From JAJRWS01 sp039831705 (lineage in GTDB: Bacteria; Planctomycetota; Planctomycetia; Pirellulales; Lacipirellulaceae): DNA of 15,931 nucleotides. Location: the NCBI GenBank assembly GCA_039831705.1, contig JBDOMT010000462.1, positions 1 through 15,931 of the forward strand, written 5' to 3'. Within the stretch, counting starts at the first letter, position 1; each line of letters starts with the position of its first letter. The notes below the pieces were generated by a model. That model saw only the letters and a program-made list of their open reading frames with translations, searched no databases and had not been told where the DNA came from. Below are positions 1 to 9,242 of this stretch, one piece after another. The position numbers and the translations under genes are program-made.

Positions 1-265
1 TGAAAAAGGAGTTGCTAGGGAGCGATTCCAGTGGACCATTCCCAGCCTGATCGGTAATCTCCAGCTAAATCGCCAGAGATGGCAACTTTCTGGTCAACTT
101 GAACAATGTCGATGCGATATCCAATAAAGTAACACAAATACGCCAGATATTTCTTGATTCTCAGTGACGTTCAAGATAGGATCAGGCACGACATTGTAGC
201 GAGTATTGGGGGTTTGTATTTTCCCTATAGGACACGTCTGCCTATCAGTCAGTGATATTTGCCCT
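1..265. other. 5' edge without a confident gene
   Basis: No convincing gene is visible before the first propeller gene. Short stop-free stretches exist on both strands: one on the plus strand, open from base 2 to a TAA at 125-127, and a stretch of about 50 codons on the minus strand ending in TAG at 15-17. None has a good start with a ribosome binding site or a recognisable motif. The stretch could hold the tail of an upstream gene and the promoter of the gene at 266. Just ahead of that gene, two similar copies of a CCCTAT(A)GGA block occur about 39 bases apart (around 223-232 and 262-270), the second covering the ATG. Confidence 0.4.
243..257. promoter_or_regulatory. short palindrome just upstream of the first gene
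   Basis: TATCA-GTCAG-TGATA is a perfect 5-bp inverted repeat with a 5-base centre. It ends 8 bases before the ATG at 266. Its place over the expected ribosome-binding region would suit an operator or a small hairpin that hides the start, but repeats of this length arise easily by chance. Confidence 0.15.
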
Positions 266-3085
266 ATGGAATCCGGATTTCTATCGGTTAACGAATTCCA
301 CTTACTTGCACCGAGGCTGGTAACAAAGATCGTGCTCGTCGCTCTCATGCTGGTAGCGGTTCCACAGCTACCGCTAGTCGCACAGCTCCGTTCAACCCAG
401 CAGCTTTCGACCGCAGTCTCAGAAACCCATCCCCTGATGCCCGGCATTCGTATGCAGCAACTCTGGGATCGCGATTGGCCGCGCACATTGCACGACCGCT
501 ATGCTACTGGTTTTTCTCCTCTAGTCTGTGGCATGCGTCAAGCGCCTCAAGTGTGGCATGAAATCGAAGTTGGCGGAACGGTTAATTGGACTCAGGTAAT
601 TCATCGACCATTGATGAGTGATCAATTGTTGGTCGACGATGGACGACTGCGGCTAGTTACTTCCGAAGGGGAAGTGCGTTGGACTCGCGGTTCTGTCGGC
701 CAGATTTTTTATCAAGGGGATCTGCTCAGCGATGGCGGTAGTTACTTGCTCACCGGTGGCGGTCCCCGACTGTCGTTGCTCGATGTGAATACGGGAAAGA
801 CCCTATGGCAACATCAGTTCGAGCCTTTTTATGTCAGCGTACGCGTGCGCGTAGCCGACATCCTCCGCGATTTGCCCGGTCAGGAAGCGGCCATTTTTCT
901 GAACTACGGGAACCAAGGTTGCGTCATCAATTTTCCGCCCAAGGGTGAGCCAAAGTTCATTTGGCAGCGCAATGTAACGATCCCTGACGAATTCAACGAA
1001 CGTTACGATCATGGTTGCAATATCCAACTCGATTTGTCCCAACCGGAGAAACCGCTGATATGGAACGTGCGGCGATTTCGCTGCCGAGGCTTCGACGCGA
1101 AGACTGGTGAGATGGTTAGTTCGGTGGTTTACGACATTGGTGGTGCCCAGCGAAGAAGCTACGGTCCATGGTCTCTAGGCCAGACAGCCGACGGGCAATT
1201 GCTTGCATGTGTTGTGGCCGAGCGAGTGCAGACTCACGTACACACCATTCGATTGCAACGCAGCGGCGAAAACGAGTTAGCGTGGGAACACTATTATGGA
1301 GAAGTATACAAACAGACGCCTGGAGTGACCGTCCAGTCGCTTGTCACAGCCGATATTGATAAAGACGGCACGACTGAGATGGCCTACACGGTTCGTGATC
1401 CGGCTCAAGATTATCGATGCTTCGTACGCATTCGAGACGCGGCGACTGGTACGATTGAATTTGAGCTAAAGGATCATTGGGGTGCAGGAACTTTTTCTGA
1501 AGTAGGAAAAGAAAAGATCGCTGGCTTGCTCGCTTTCACGGCTCTCAATGGAGCCACTCCCAGTCAAGGAGAACTCAAAGTCTATCGTTTCGTTTCCGGG
1601 TACGTTCCCCAATTGATCGGATCACTGAGAGAGGCCCGTTTATGGGGCCCCACGACAATTGAAACTGTCCACGGAAGACAACTACTTTTTCGTGAAAGAT
1701 CAGAAGATGGCCAGGAAGTACTTTCTCGCTACGATATTCTTGACGGTCGGCTTGAACTAGTCGATCGCACATGCGCTGCTGACTTGCTCGATGCGCCAAT
1801 TCAAGCCGTATTGCAACAACCAAACGGTGAAGATCTCTTCATCGTTGCTAGCCGGGAAGGGCAAATAGAAGCGTGGACGTGGACGGGAGTTCGCAAGTGG
1901 CATTATTCCTTGCTTGGCGGCAGTGTAGCAACACTGAGTGCTGCGGATCTCAATCAGAACGGCCGAGCCGAGTTGTTGGTCCGTACACCGGGACAACGCT
2001 TGCGAGTTTACTCGTTCGGCAATGAATCAGGTCCTTGCGAGCAAGCAAACCTCGAGCATATCGTGGGGTCAAGCATACATAATCCCGTGGTTTACGATCT
2101 GGAGGGCAATGGGAAAAAGTGTATTCTAACGCCCGGAAGCGATAGCAAAGGGTTGTTTGCCATTCGGGCGTTTCATCACGATGGGTCGCTGTTTTGGGAA
2201 TCGTCGCTCGATATCGGCTCAACGGAAATCAATAGTTGCATCATCAATGCGGGCCAGTTTCTCGCCAAGGATCACGCTGGGGTGGCTGTCTCTGTGAGCG
2301 ACGACCGCTTGATTCGAGAAGGCACCTACTTTCTGGATGGGCAAACCGGAAAAATTCTCTGGTTCAAAGGACTCTATCGCGATGGCCAGGTAATTTTTCC
2401 CTACCGACCGCATAGCATCGCCACCGCGCATGATTTCGATGGTGACGGCAGACAAGAAATAGGTATGGATTTGCTCTGCTACATGGCCTACCTGCGCGGT
2501 AGTGATGGCAGCTTTGCGTATATCCATCACACGAGAAACATTAACCCTGAGGGGGCTCTTTATGCCGGCCATCTCTACAATTCGTTTTGCCCCATATACA
2601 AGACTCGCGAAGACCTCAAACCGTACTGGACAGTCCCCACAGGTTTTGGACCCTTTGGGCTCATGAAACCCGATCTGCGAGAAGGCATTTGGCGCGAGGA
2701 CTTGGAATATGATGGGCCGCGAAATGTAGCGATGGTCGACGTTGATGGCGATCGCACGATGGAAGTTGGCTATGTCGCCAGGAACGATGCAACCTTCGTT
2801 TGCCGCGATCTCTGGACCGGGAAGGTTGAATGGAAGCTCGAACTGCCCCATCCGCCCAATAGCATGACGATCACCGCAGATGTCGATGGCGATGGTAAGG
2901 GCGAGTTTCTCACGGGTGTTTTTTGCATCGGCACCAACAACCTCGGCCAAGGAGAATTGCGATGGCAGTCGCCCGTATCTCTGCATACGGCAATCATCGC
3001 TGACTTTGACGGCGACGGCGACGGAGAGATTGCCTGTGCTCAGCCTGGAAAAATTGTCTTGTTAAACGCTGCGGAGTCACAATGA
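266..3085 (+). CDS. secreted FG-GAP/VCBS and PQQ-like beta-propeller protein
   Basis: The product is 939 aa if it starts at the ATG at 266. The frame is open from a TTG at 206, but that upstream stretch looks non-coding and has no ribosome binding site. A hydrophobic signal peptide follows at residues 18-40 (ending LPLVAQ). PQQ-propeller blade signatures of the type TGK-x-x-W occur near 176, 694 and 851. At least seven calcium-loop-like FG-GAP motifs are visible: DIDKDGTTE 363, DLNQNGRAE 561, DLEGNG 611, DFDGDG 723, DVDGDR 825, DVDGDG 872 and DFDGDGDGE 913. Such proteins are exported calcium-stabilised propellers used for binding polysaccharide or protein partners; some are part of lyases, but no catalytic domain is recognisable here. 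It converges on the minus-strand block with 34 nt between stop codons. The fold is fairly sure; the function is unknown and the exact start uncertain. Confidence 0.8.
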   Translation: MESGFLSVNEFHLLAPRLVTKIVLVALMLVAVPQLPLVAQLRSTQQLSTAVSETHPLMPGIRMQQLWDRDWPRTLHDRYATGFSPLVCGMRQAPQVWHEIEVGGTVNWTQVIHRPLMSDQLLVDDGRLRLVTSEGEVRWTRGSVGQIFYQGDLLSDGGSYLLTGGGPRLSLLDVNTGKTLWQHQFEPFYVSVRVRVADILRDLPGQEAAIFLNYGNQGCVINFPPKGEPKFIWQRNVTIPDEFNERYDHGCNIQLDLSQPEKPLIWNVRRFRCRGFDAKTGEMVSSVVYDIGGAQRRSYGPWSLGQTADGQLLACVVAERVQTHVHTIRLQRSGENELAWEHYYGEVYKQTPGVTVQSLVTADIDKDGTTEMAYTVRDPAQDYRCFVRIRDAATGTIEFELKDHWGAGTFSEVGKEKIAGLLAFTALNGATPSQGELKVYRFVSGYVPQLIGSLREARLWGPTTIETVHGRQLLFRERSEDGQEVLSRYDILDGRLELVDRTCAADLLDAPIQAVLQQPNGEDLFIVASREGQIEAWTWTGVRKWHYSLLGGSVATLSAADLNQNGRAELLVRTPGQRLRVYSFGNESGPCEQANLEHIVGSSIHNPVVYDLEGNGKKCILTPGSDSKGLFAIRAFHHDGSLFWESSLDIGSTEINSCIINAGQFLAKDHAGVAVSVSDDRLIREGTYFLDGQTGKILWFKGLYRDGQVIFPYRPHSIATAHDFDGDGRQEIGMDLLCYMAYLRGSDGSFAYIHHTRNINPEGALYAGHLYNSFCPIYKTREDLKPYWTVPTGFGPFGLMKPDLREGIWREDLEYDGPRNVAMVDVDGDRTMEVGYVARNDATFVCRDLWTGKVEWKLELPHPPNSMTITADVDGDGKGEFLTGVFCIGTNNLGQGELRWQSPVSLHTAIIADFDGDGDGEIACAQPGKIVLLNAAESQ

Positions 3086-3119
3086 CTCATTCATCGATTT
3101 TTGTGAACGGGTTATGATA

Positions 3120-4247
3120 TTAATTGTTCCGTTGGGTTACCTTGGAACTTGCCTGATCACCACCAGCCTGATTGCCGACGGCCACTCCATTAAGTCGAAT
3201 CCACGAATCTTGTGTGATCAATTGGTTGATCGAAGCAAATGAGATATGAGCATTGGTCGCGTATTTGGGAGTGGAATTTGCGGGAAATGTCGCCAAAGTG
3301 GCATCGCCAACCAGGAATACGTTAAAATCTTGCGAAAGATTTTCATAACCGGCGGTTGTTTTGCAGAAGCACATGTCCGTTGCATAGCCGGTCAACAAGA
3401 TGTGTCGTACGCCATGTTCTTTCAGAAACTGCTTCAACGGATCGTACCCATCGGCATCGTAGATGACCACGTCGTCGCGATGCATGGTAACGTCGCTAGT
3501 GACAGGTATCGGCATATCCCAAAAACCTTTGTTGTTGCATCTATCGTAGGCTTGCAGGCCAGGGAACTGCTTGAAATAGTCGACCACTGGCTGGTCGTGT
3601 GACAACGTGAGTTTGTCTTGCAATGGGCCGCCGCGGTAGTCGAAGTTGTGAAGAATGTCGTGCATTTCCTTCCGTCCCTCGGCGCGCTGCTCGTCGCTCG
3701 GATTGTATCGAATCGAGCGGTACATCTTCTTCTGTGCCGGGTACTCGCCACCCCGCATGCTCATCATGGTCAGATTGACGTGTGGGCGCAGTCGCTTGAG
3801 CAGCGGGTCAATCACCTCGCGCGTATGTCGGCCTGCCAAGTGATTCTTTTCGGGAGTACAAAAGTCGGCAGCGCCTGCCGGCTCGGGCGTCCGCCAACCC
3901 TGGCCGTCATCGATGCCCCATGGATGGACTAAAATGACGGCGGTCTGATCGGCTCGTAGCTTGTTGGGCATCTCGATTATTCCCCGCGCATTGTAAGAAA
4001 ATCGCCAGGCCCTCACATCCAAGTCGCCGCCGTCGTCATTTACCAGTATGGGAGCTTGGTAGCGTCGTAACTCGATTACCGGCTGTATAAACTCTGGATA
4101 GTCGTTCAACAACGGCTCAGGATTTTCCAGCAAAGTGAGCCTGTTCTCGTAGGTGCGAGTCTGGGCATCTTGCCCAAACAACTGTTCTGTCGATGTGGAA
4201 ACGGTGAACAAGTAAAGAATCATTAAGCAGATTCGAGATTTTTTCAT
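3120..4247 (-). CDS. exported isochorismatase-like cysteine hydrolase
   Basis: The product is 375 aa from the ATG at 4247. The frame runs on to 4376, but that extension overlaps the previous gene and lacks motifs, while the start at 4247 gives a clean Sec signal peptide (MKKSRICLMILYLF...). An in-frame ATG at 4256 is nearly as good. The fold is seen in the strand ILVHPWGIDDG (105-115), the helix HTREVIDPLLKRL (141-153) and the C-terminal core HILLTGYATDMC...TTAGYENL (282-304) followed by FLVGDAT. C293 fits the family's nucleophile. The family's Asp (as in VIDMQ) is replaced by H108, and the Lys before the core helix by Y263. The protein is longer than typical family members (about 180-220 aa), with a long N-terminal part and a large insert at about 165-255. 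It is last in the minus-strand block, 86 nt after the lyase. Family members hydrolyse amides or enol ethers; the substrate here is unknown. Confidence 0.75.
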   Translation of the reverse strand: MKKSRICLMILYLFTVSTSTEQLFGQDAQTRTYENRLTLLENPEPLLNDYPEFIQPVIELRRYQAPILVNDDGGDLDVRAWRFSYNARGIIEMPNKLRADQTAVILVHPWGIDDGQGWRTPEPAGAADFCTPEKNHLAGRHTREVIDPLLKRLRPHVNLTMMSMRGGEYPAQKKMYRSIRYNPSDEQRAEGRKEMHDILHNFDYRGGPLQDKLTLSHDQPVVDYFKQFPGLQAYDRCNNKGFWDMPIPVTSDVTMHRDDVVIYDADGYDPLKQFLKEHGVRHILLTGYATDMCFCKTTAGYENLSQDFNVFLVGDATLATFPANSTPKYATNAHISFASINQLITQDSWIRLNGVAVGNQAGGDQASSKVTQRNN

Positions 4248-4333
4248 GTCATCCATGGTTACACTCGTTTTTTGATGGTTGTTGGACATGTGGTGACACT
4301 GGTTTGCTGGTTTCTGTTGATTGGACAAGACTA

Positions 4334-6145
4334 CTATTTTGCCTTTGAAGGATTGGGCTTGGGAGTAGTCACGCAAATCTCCACGATTCCGGATTGACCT
4401 TTGACGGTAATCACTTGATAGGTAAACGGGTGCGGATCTGCGTATTCCATGCCCCCGTAATGGACTTTGGTCTCGACAAATCCAGTTGGATCAACCGACT
4501 CAATATTCCCCATTACTACTTCCAGACGCGTGCCATCAGGCCAAACCAGCGAGTTGTCTTCCACGCTCGCTTCACCCGAATACCACCATTTCAAAAGTTG
4601 TGTCGTTTCGCGACGAATAACTAACCGTCCAGAACCATAAAGCCCAGAGCGATAGAGATCAACGGTTTGCTCGCGCAGTCCTGCGCCTGTTGGACCAACG
4701 CATCGTATCGTAGCTAACCGACCGTCGTCCGCGACGAGCATTTCATCGACTGCCGAGGCAGGGTTGTTCATGTCGTTGACATTGAGCTGATCGACAAGCA
4801 CTGCTCGTCCACCGGCATGCACGACTAAGCCTCCTTTCTTCATGCCAACGACTATATCACCCGGTCTGAAGGATGCGCGTAGATACGCTTCGTTGACTTC
4901 TGGCTCTGGAAACTCGAACGACAATGGTAAGTCTCGTTCCACTTCGGCGGCAATTGAGGTGTCGTACCACATATAAACATAAGGCCCAAATGTGAAGAGC
5001 AATTCTTCCCGCCGGGTCGGTGTGATGTAGCGAGTATGCTGCAATGCCCCGAGCGATTCATCCCATTGAGCCAGATATTGATAAATTGGCCGCTTTTGCT
5101 GACGGGCGAGAAACACCAGTACGGGCGACCAGTAGTCAATCTGTCCGTAGGACGGGCCAAATAGCACCGACCGATTATCCTCATTGTAACGCAACTCGCC
5201 AGATTGACCTCTGGCGATAGCAGCCAATGCAATGCGACCGGGCATCGAGTCTGGAAACTCCTGAAACAAATCGCGACCGGTCGTTCGACGGAGGGCATCC
5301 ATGAAGAATATCCGATAGTGCAACGTCGACGCCCAAAAGTTGGACGATTGGTCGCTAGTTCCACTTGGGGTCAACGCATGAGGCAGCAGATAGTCAACGT
5401 GTTTCTTAATGGCGAGGTCGAGCCAAGGTTCAACTTCCGGCGCTTCACTGAGCAGGGCCAGTGCCATGATCCCAAATGGCGCGGCGTCGACGCTGCCGTG
5501 GTGCTTGTTGTATCCTTTTCCCGCGGTAAGCGGATCCTGGAAAAAAAGAAAATAGGCTTTGCCCACGTCCACAATTGCTGCGCGGATTTCCTTCCGCTCC
5601 GCTTCGCTCAGTCGCGGGTAGAGCACATCATAGCTCACGGCAATCGCCTTCATCACGCGCAACACCGCGTACGCCTTGCTGGCGTCGGGACTATTTTTCG
5701 CTTCATTCTTCCAGATGCGTGCAGATGCCAGTGTCCAATCCCGTGCAGCTTGGAAAAACGGATCTTCATCCGGGTCAGACAGCGCGGATGTAAGCGCCAG
5801 GTGCTCGACAATTGCCATGTCGTGCATTGCACCGTAGAAGCGATCGTAGAGATTCTCGTACTGAGGGTCATTCGCAATCGTCGGCGTCCACTCGCTGCGT
5901 GGCGACTGATCGCGACACCACTGGGCAGATGCCACGACGTTTTTCCAGATCTTGGCAGGTACGCCCGATTCTCGCTTCGCACGCAGCGCCGGGAGTTGGT
6001 CCGCTGTGAAATAGAGCCTCGGGTGCTGCTGCATGGTTGACGAACGCGGAGCTCCACATGTGTCGTCGCTGCCGTGACTCACAACAATCACAACCGCTAA
6101 CACGCAGCTGCCTACCAAACTGCAGGAGTGTAGATGAGAATGCAT
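4334..6145 (-). CDS. heparinase II/III-like polysaccharide lyase
   Basis: The product is 603 aa. The ATG at 6145 has a strong ribosome binding site (AGGAAG, six bases upstream). A signal peptide lies at about 10-24 (LVGSCVLAVVIVVSH). After it, HPRLYFTADQLPALRAK (41-57) is the typical entry to the alpha/alpha toroid domain of heparinase II/III-type and alginate lyases. The toroid runs to about 395, with YNKHHGS at 212-218 and a helix pair at 264-290 ending TTGRDLF. A beta-sandwich follows (about 410-600), with a histidine in VVHAGGRAVLVD (441-452). Related lyases cut uronic-acid polysaccharides by beta-elimination using Asn/His, Tyr and His. H215 or H216 and H443 are candidates here, but a tyrosine at the usual spacing is not obvious. 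The gene lies 82 nt after the dehydrogenase gene. Hydrolase activity, or a degenerate binding role, cannot be excluded. Confidence 0.65.
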   Translation of the reverse strand: MHSHLHSCSLVGSCVLAVVIVVSHGSDDTCGAPRSSTMQQHPRLYFTADQLPALRAKRESGVPAKIWKNVVASAQWCRDQSPRSEWTPTIANDPQYENLYDRFYGAMHDMAIVEHLALTSALSDPDEDPFFQAARDWTLASARIWKNEAKNSPDASKAYAVLRVMKAIAVSYDVLYPRLSEAERKEIRAAIVDVGKAYFLFFQDPLTAGKGYNKHHGSVDAAPFGIMALALLSEAPEVEPWLDLAIKKHVDYLLPHALTPSGTSDQSSNFWASTLHYRIFFMDALRRTTGRDLFQEFPDSMPGRIALAAIARGQSGELRYNEDNRSVLFGPSYGQIDYWSPVLVFLARQQKRPIYQYLAQWDESLGALQHTRYITPTRREELLFTFGPYVYMWYDTSIAAEVERDLPLSFEFPEPEVNEAYLRASFRPGDIVVGMKKGGLVVHAGGRAVLVDQLNVNDMNNPASAVDEMLVADDGRLATIRCVGPTGAGLREQTVDLYRSGLYGSGRLVIRRETTQLLKWWYSGEASVEDNSLVWPDGTRLEVVMGNIESVDPTGFVETKVHYGGMEYADPHPFTYQVITVKGQSGIVEICVTTPKPNPSKAK

Positions 6146-6227
6146 GCAGCGCTTCCTGACCGAGTAGTTTTCAACTTACTTTTGCTAACCGGACCACTAC
6201 GCAGTCCAAGGGACATTGTACCCTAAA

Positions 6228-9200
6228 TCACTTTTCGATATAACTAAACAAATCCTGTATTTGCTGAGGGGTCAGACCGTCGAGAATCTTTTCCGGCATT
6301 AGGGAGACTTCCGATTCGCTGAGCTCCTCGATTTCGTCACGCGCCAGTTTGATGCGATTATTCTGCGCGTCTAACACAGTGACGCTTGCCGCATCTTGTT
6401 CGGCAAGTAGTCCTGTGACGACTCGTCCTGAGTCGGTTAGTATAACGTAGTTGATGTACTCACGACGGATGACGGCACTGGGATCGACCAAGTTACCCAG
6501 CATGGCCGCTCGATCGCGGCGATTTGCGGTCGTAAGATCGGGGCCAATCTTGTTGCCTTCGCCGTGGAGTTGATGACAAATGCCACACTGTTTTGTAAAT
6601 AGCGCCTTCCCACTGACAGGGTCGCCTGCGGCCGCACGCAAATCGTTATTGAACCGTCGCATGGTGGCAAGTTTTTCTTCGGGTGATCCGGGACCAATAT
6701 TGCCCCAATGCTTACGGACGAGCTTATTGATCGACTCATCCTCATGGAGCACCAACCGTCGCAATTGATCAACAGGGATCTCTTGCGGGTCTAACTCACC
6801 TCGATCAACAAGATTTAATAGTTCTAGCGCACCTTGAGGGCGTGCAAACAGAACGTCTCGAATCTGGAAACGCATTGGCTGCGAAGCCTCGGAGTACACG
6901 GACAAAAGCGCCAGAGTTATTTGGCTCGAATCCCATTTGGCCAGCACATTGAGGGCGGCATGCTTCAACTCGTCAGTTTGTACAGTGGCGAAGAGCTCAA
7001 GAACGATCGATGCAGCATCGGCACTGCCGAATTCGCCCAGCAACCCGAGCAGAGTGGTCAATCGTTGCGGATCTTGGCCAGGGGTGCGGACTTGGTCAAC
7101 GAGTTGGGCGTAAGCCCTGTCAATACCACCTCGTAGCGCAAGTTCGATGTACAGTAGATTGGTCGGTTGCTCATTCCAAAGCTTAGCAATGTAGGATTTC
7201 AGCTCGTCGAGCAGAGGCTCATATTGGCGAACGTCGTCAAACGCAGGAGAGTCGCCGGTAGCTTGTTGTGCGAACAGACCTCCTTGCCCTACTCCGTGCA
7301 AGTCGACTGCCCGTTCCGCCAAACCGAGTCTCAGATTCTCCAGAGCCGCTGGTCGCTCTTCGTCGGGCGACATTTGCAGCATACGGAGGCAAGCTCCGTA
7401 GCCGGCTGCCGATCCATCAGCCGCGTAACGCCTAATGAGTCTGAGACCATTTTCTCGGCTTGCCCGGTTTTGCCAGGCTTCATTGGTCGCGTACATCGCA
7501 GTGAGCACACCGGTATCTGTGAGTGACTTGGCTTCGATGGCCCACCAGATGAGCCACTTGATGCGCTCGTCCGACCCATCAGGATACGAATTCAGCAATT
7601 GTCTGACGATTTCGAGCCCAGTTGTGCCGGTGAAACGCTTAGCTGCTGCGGCAAGTTGAGCGCGCACCGTTGGGCACGTTTCCTTGACCGCCAGTGAGAT
7701 GAGTTTCTTTCGCAGCTTGGGAGAAAGTTTTCCGTCGTCTCCTAGCAGTCGCACTGCCCAAAATCGGATATATGGGTAGGAGTGATCGAGTAATTCGAGA
7801 GCCAGCTCATCGTCAAGACCTGCAGTCACGTAGTGGGCCCAAAGTCCCTGCAGAGCAATTTGTGGGTCATTGGACTGTGTGGCCAATTCGCGAAGACGCG
7901 GAGCGACAGTCTGATCGCGGCGATGGGCCAACTCGACCCGTGCCCTGTCGGCGAACCATTTGTTGGGATGGGAGAGCAGATCGATCAACTTGTCACTCGA
8001 CAGCTGAGCCAAGTCAAATTTCTCTATCGGCTTCACGTCCACCGCTTCGATTTTGAAGATGCGGCCGTTGTCGAGATCCCAATTGGCGTCGGGATCGGGA
8101 TGTGCAGTCCGCTTGTCATGAAAGTCACAGACAAACATGGAACCGTCGGGGCCAACGCACATATCGGTTGGGCCGAACCAAGTATCATGAGAATCAATTA
8201 ATTGGGCGTGGAATTTCGCTCGCACTGTACTACCAACCGGTTCCACCGACCAGCTAGAAACAGTATGGCCGAGAAAGTTTCCGGCGATGAATTTGCCCCG
8301 GTATTTTTCGGGGAAGGAATTGGCTTGGTAGATTGTGCCTCCAGTCGGTGGTCCACCTGGAACCTGATCGCACTCCAAGTTGGGAAAGTAGTGGTACGCA
8401 TAAAGATTGTGCAATGGACCATGTTTACCAAAGCTCTTAAAAAAATAACCGCCTTGCACGGCATGGACAAAGGGTCCACCGTTGGTCGAGTAGTAAAGTT
8501 CGCCATTCTGGTCGAATGTGACTCCGTAACAGTTGGAACCACCTTCGCAAAACAGCTCGAACTTGCGCGTCACAGGATGATAACGCCAAAGCCCCTGTTG
8601 GAATTCAATGCCGCGAATGCGGCAGGTCGTCGTGCTGCCGTTCACACCATAGAGCCAACCATCGGGCCCCCAGGTGAGATGGTTGGACATCGATTGCGCG
8701 TCTTCCATGCCAAACCCAGCGAGTAGCACCTCGGGATCAGAGTCGGGTACATCATCTCGGTCTTGATCGGGATAGAACAGCAAATACGGCACGTTCAGTA
8801 CATACACACCACCGTGGCCGAAGGCGACTCCCGTGACCAGATTTAGACCATCGACAAAATCTTTCACCTTGTCGGCCTTTCCGTCGCCGTCGGTGTCCTC
8901 CAAAATCGTGATTCTGTCCGCACCATGCGGGCCATGGGGCGGTGGCTTCGGCATACGGTCGTACTCCGTTCGTGACCAACGATCGACCTTTACACGTTTT
9001 AAGCCAGCCGGGTTAGGGTATTGCAGATACTGAATCGTCCACAGTCGCCCACGGTCATCGCATTTGATGAAATTCGGCTGACGTACTTCCGGCTCGCTCG
9101 CAAAAAGTTTCACACGCAAGCCTTCAGCAGCGGTCATTTTTCTGGCGGCTTCGTTGGGCGGATATCCCTGGGGATGAGCGAGTTGAGAGCTGATTAGGAC

Positions 9201-9239
9201 AAGGATCGAAACATAAACTATCCAACGATGCTGCATCAT
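6228..9239 (-). CDS. PVC-type dehydrogenase propeller with HEAT repeats and cytochrome c domain
   Basis: The product is 1003 aa. The ATG at 9239 follows AAGG at suitable spacing, and a Sec signal peptide covers residues 6-24. Three parts are visible. A beta-propeller of the sugar/sorbosone dehydrogenase type spans about 35-400 (KCDDRGRLWTIQY, EDTDGDGKADKV, WGPDGWLYGVNG, VGPDGSMFVCDF). HEAT-like helical repeats span about 415-840. A C-terminal cytochrome c domain (870-1003) has the haem site CGICH at 885-889, GPDLT at 899-903 and a likely axial Met at 981 (SLMPEKILDGLT). This architecture is typical of Planctomycetes and Verrucomicrobia, where many paralogues occur beside glycan-degradation genes. 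The likely role is oxidation of a sugar or sugar acid in the periplasm, with electrons passed through covalently bound haem. It begins only 3 nt after the deacetylase-fold gene, so the two are very probably co-transcribed. The substrate is unknown. Confidence 0.9.
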   Translation of the reverse strand: MMQHRWIVYVSILVLISSQLAHPQGYPPNEAARKMTAAEGLRVKLFASEPEVRQPNFIKCDDRGRLWTIQYLQYPNPAGLKRVKVDRWSRTEYDRMPKPPPHGPHGADRITILEDTDGDGKADKVKDFVDGLNLVTGVAFGHGGVYVLNVPYLLFYPDQDRDDVPDSDPEVLLAGFGMEDAQSMSNHLTWGPDGWLYGVNGSTTTCRIRGIEFQQGLWRYHPVTRKFELFCEGGSNCYGVTFDQNGELYYSTNGGPFVHAVQGGYFFKSFGKHGPLHNLYAYHYFPNLECDQVPGGPPTGGTIYQANSFPEKYRGKFIAGNFLGHTVSSWSVEPVGSTVRAKFHAQLIDSHDTWFGPTDMCVGPDGSMFVCDFHDKRTAHPDPDANWDLDNGRIFKIEAVDVKPIEKFDLAQLSSDKLIDLLSHPNKWFADRARVELAHRRDQTVAPRLRELATQSNDPQIALQGLWAHYVTAGLDDELALELLDHSYPYIRFWAVRLLGDDGKLSPKLRKKLISLAVKETCPTVRAQLAAAAKRFTGTTGLEIVRQLLNSYPDGSDERIKWLIWWAIEAKSLTDTGVLTAMYATNEAWQNRASRENGLRLIRRYAADGSAAGYGACLRMLQMSPDEERPAALENLRLGLAERAVDLHGVGQGGLFAQQATGDSPAFDDVRQYEPLLDELKSYIAKLWNEQPTNLLYIELALRGGIDRAYAQLVDQVRTPGQDPQRLTTLLGLLGEFGSADAASIVLELFATVQTDELKHAALNVLAKWDSSQITLALLSVYSEASQPMRFQIRDVLFARPQGALELLNLVDRGELDPQEIPVDQLRRLVLHEDESINKLVRKHWGNIGPGSPEEKLATMRRFNNDLRAAAGDPVSGKALFTKQCGICHQLHGEGNKIGPDLTTANRRDRAAMLGNLVDPSAVIRREYINYVILTDSGRVVTGLLAEQDAASVTVLDAQNNRIKLARDEIEELSESEVSLMPEKILDGLTPQQIQDLFSYIEK

Positions 9240-9242
9240 AGA

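Noticed and set aside
15..165. About 50 open codons on the minus strand reading into a TAG at 15-17
   Set aside because: The composition looks protein-like, but there is no ATG/GTG start, no ribosome binding site and no recognised family. It may be chance or a remnant.
241..257. Resemblance to a tet operator
   Set aside because: CCTATCAGTCAGTGATAT shares the TATCAGTGATA idea but has extra bases in the centre, and no TetR-like gene is in the window.
2219..2986. 255-codon open frame on the minus strand opposite the left propeller gene
   Set aside because: It lies wholly antisense to the calcium-loop-rich end of a clear gene; the repeated GAT/GAC-GGC codons keep the opposite frame open. The product has no recognisable motif.
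3086..3135. Possible terminator between the convergent genes (AACGG/CCGTT)
   Set aside because: The stem is only 5 bp with an 18-base loop, reaches into the coding end of the minus-strand gene and has no T-run in the right place.
4248..4376. N-terminal extension of the isochorismatase-like gene overlapping the lyase gene
   Set aside because: It would bury the signal peptide behind 43 polar residues without a motif; the ATG at 4247 gives a normal exported protein.
5204..6040. 278-codon plus-strand open frame opposite the lyase gene
   Set aside because: It is rich in Arg, His and Cys with no domain signature, typical of an antisense shadow, while the minus-strand frame has a signal peptide, a ribosome binding site and family motifs.
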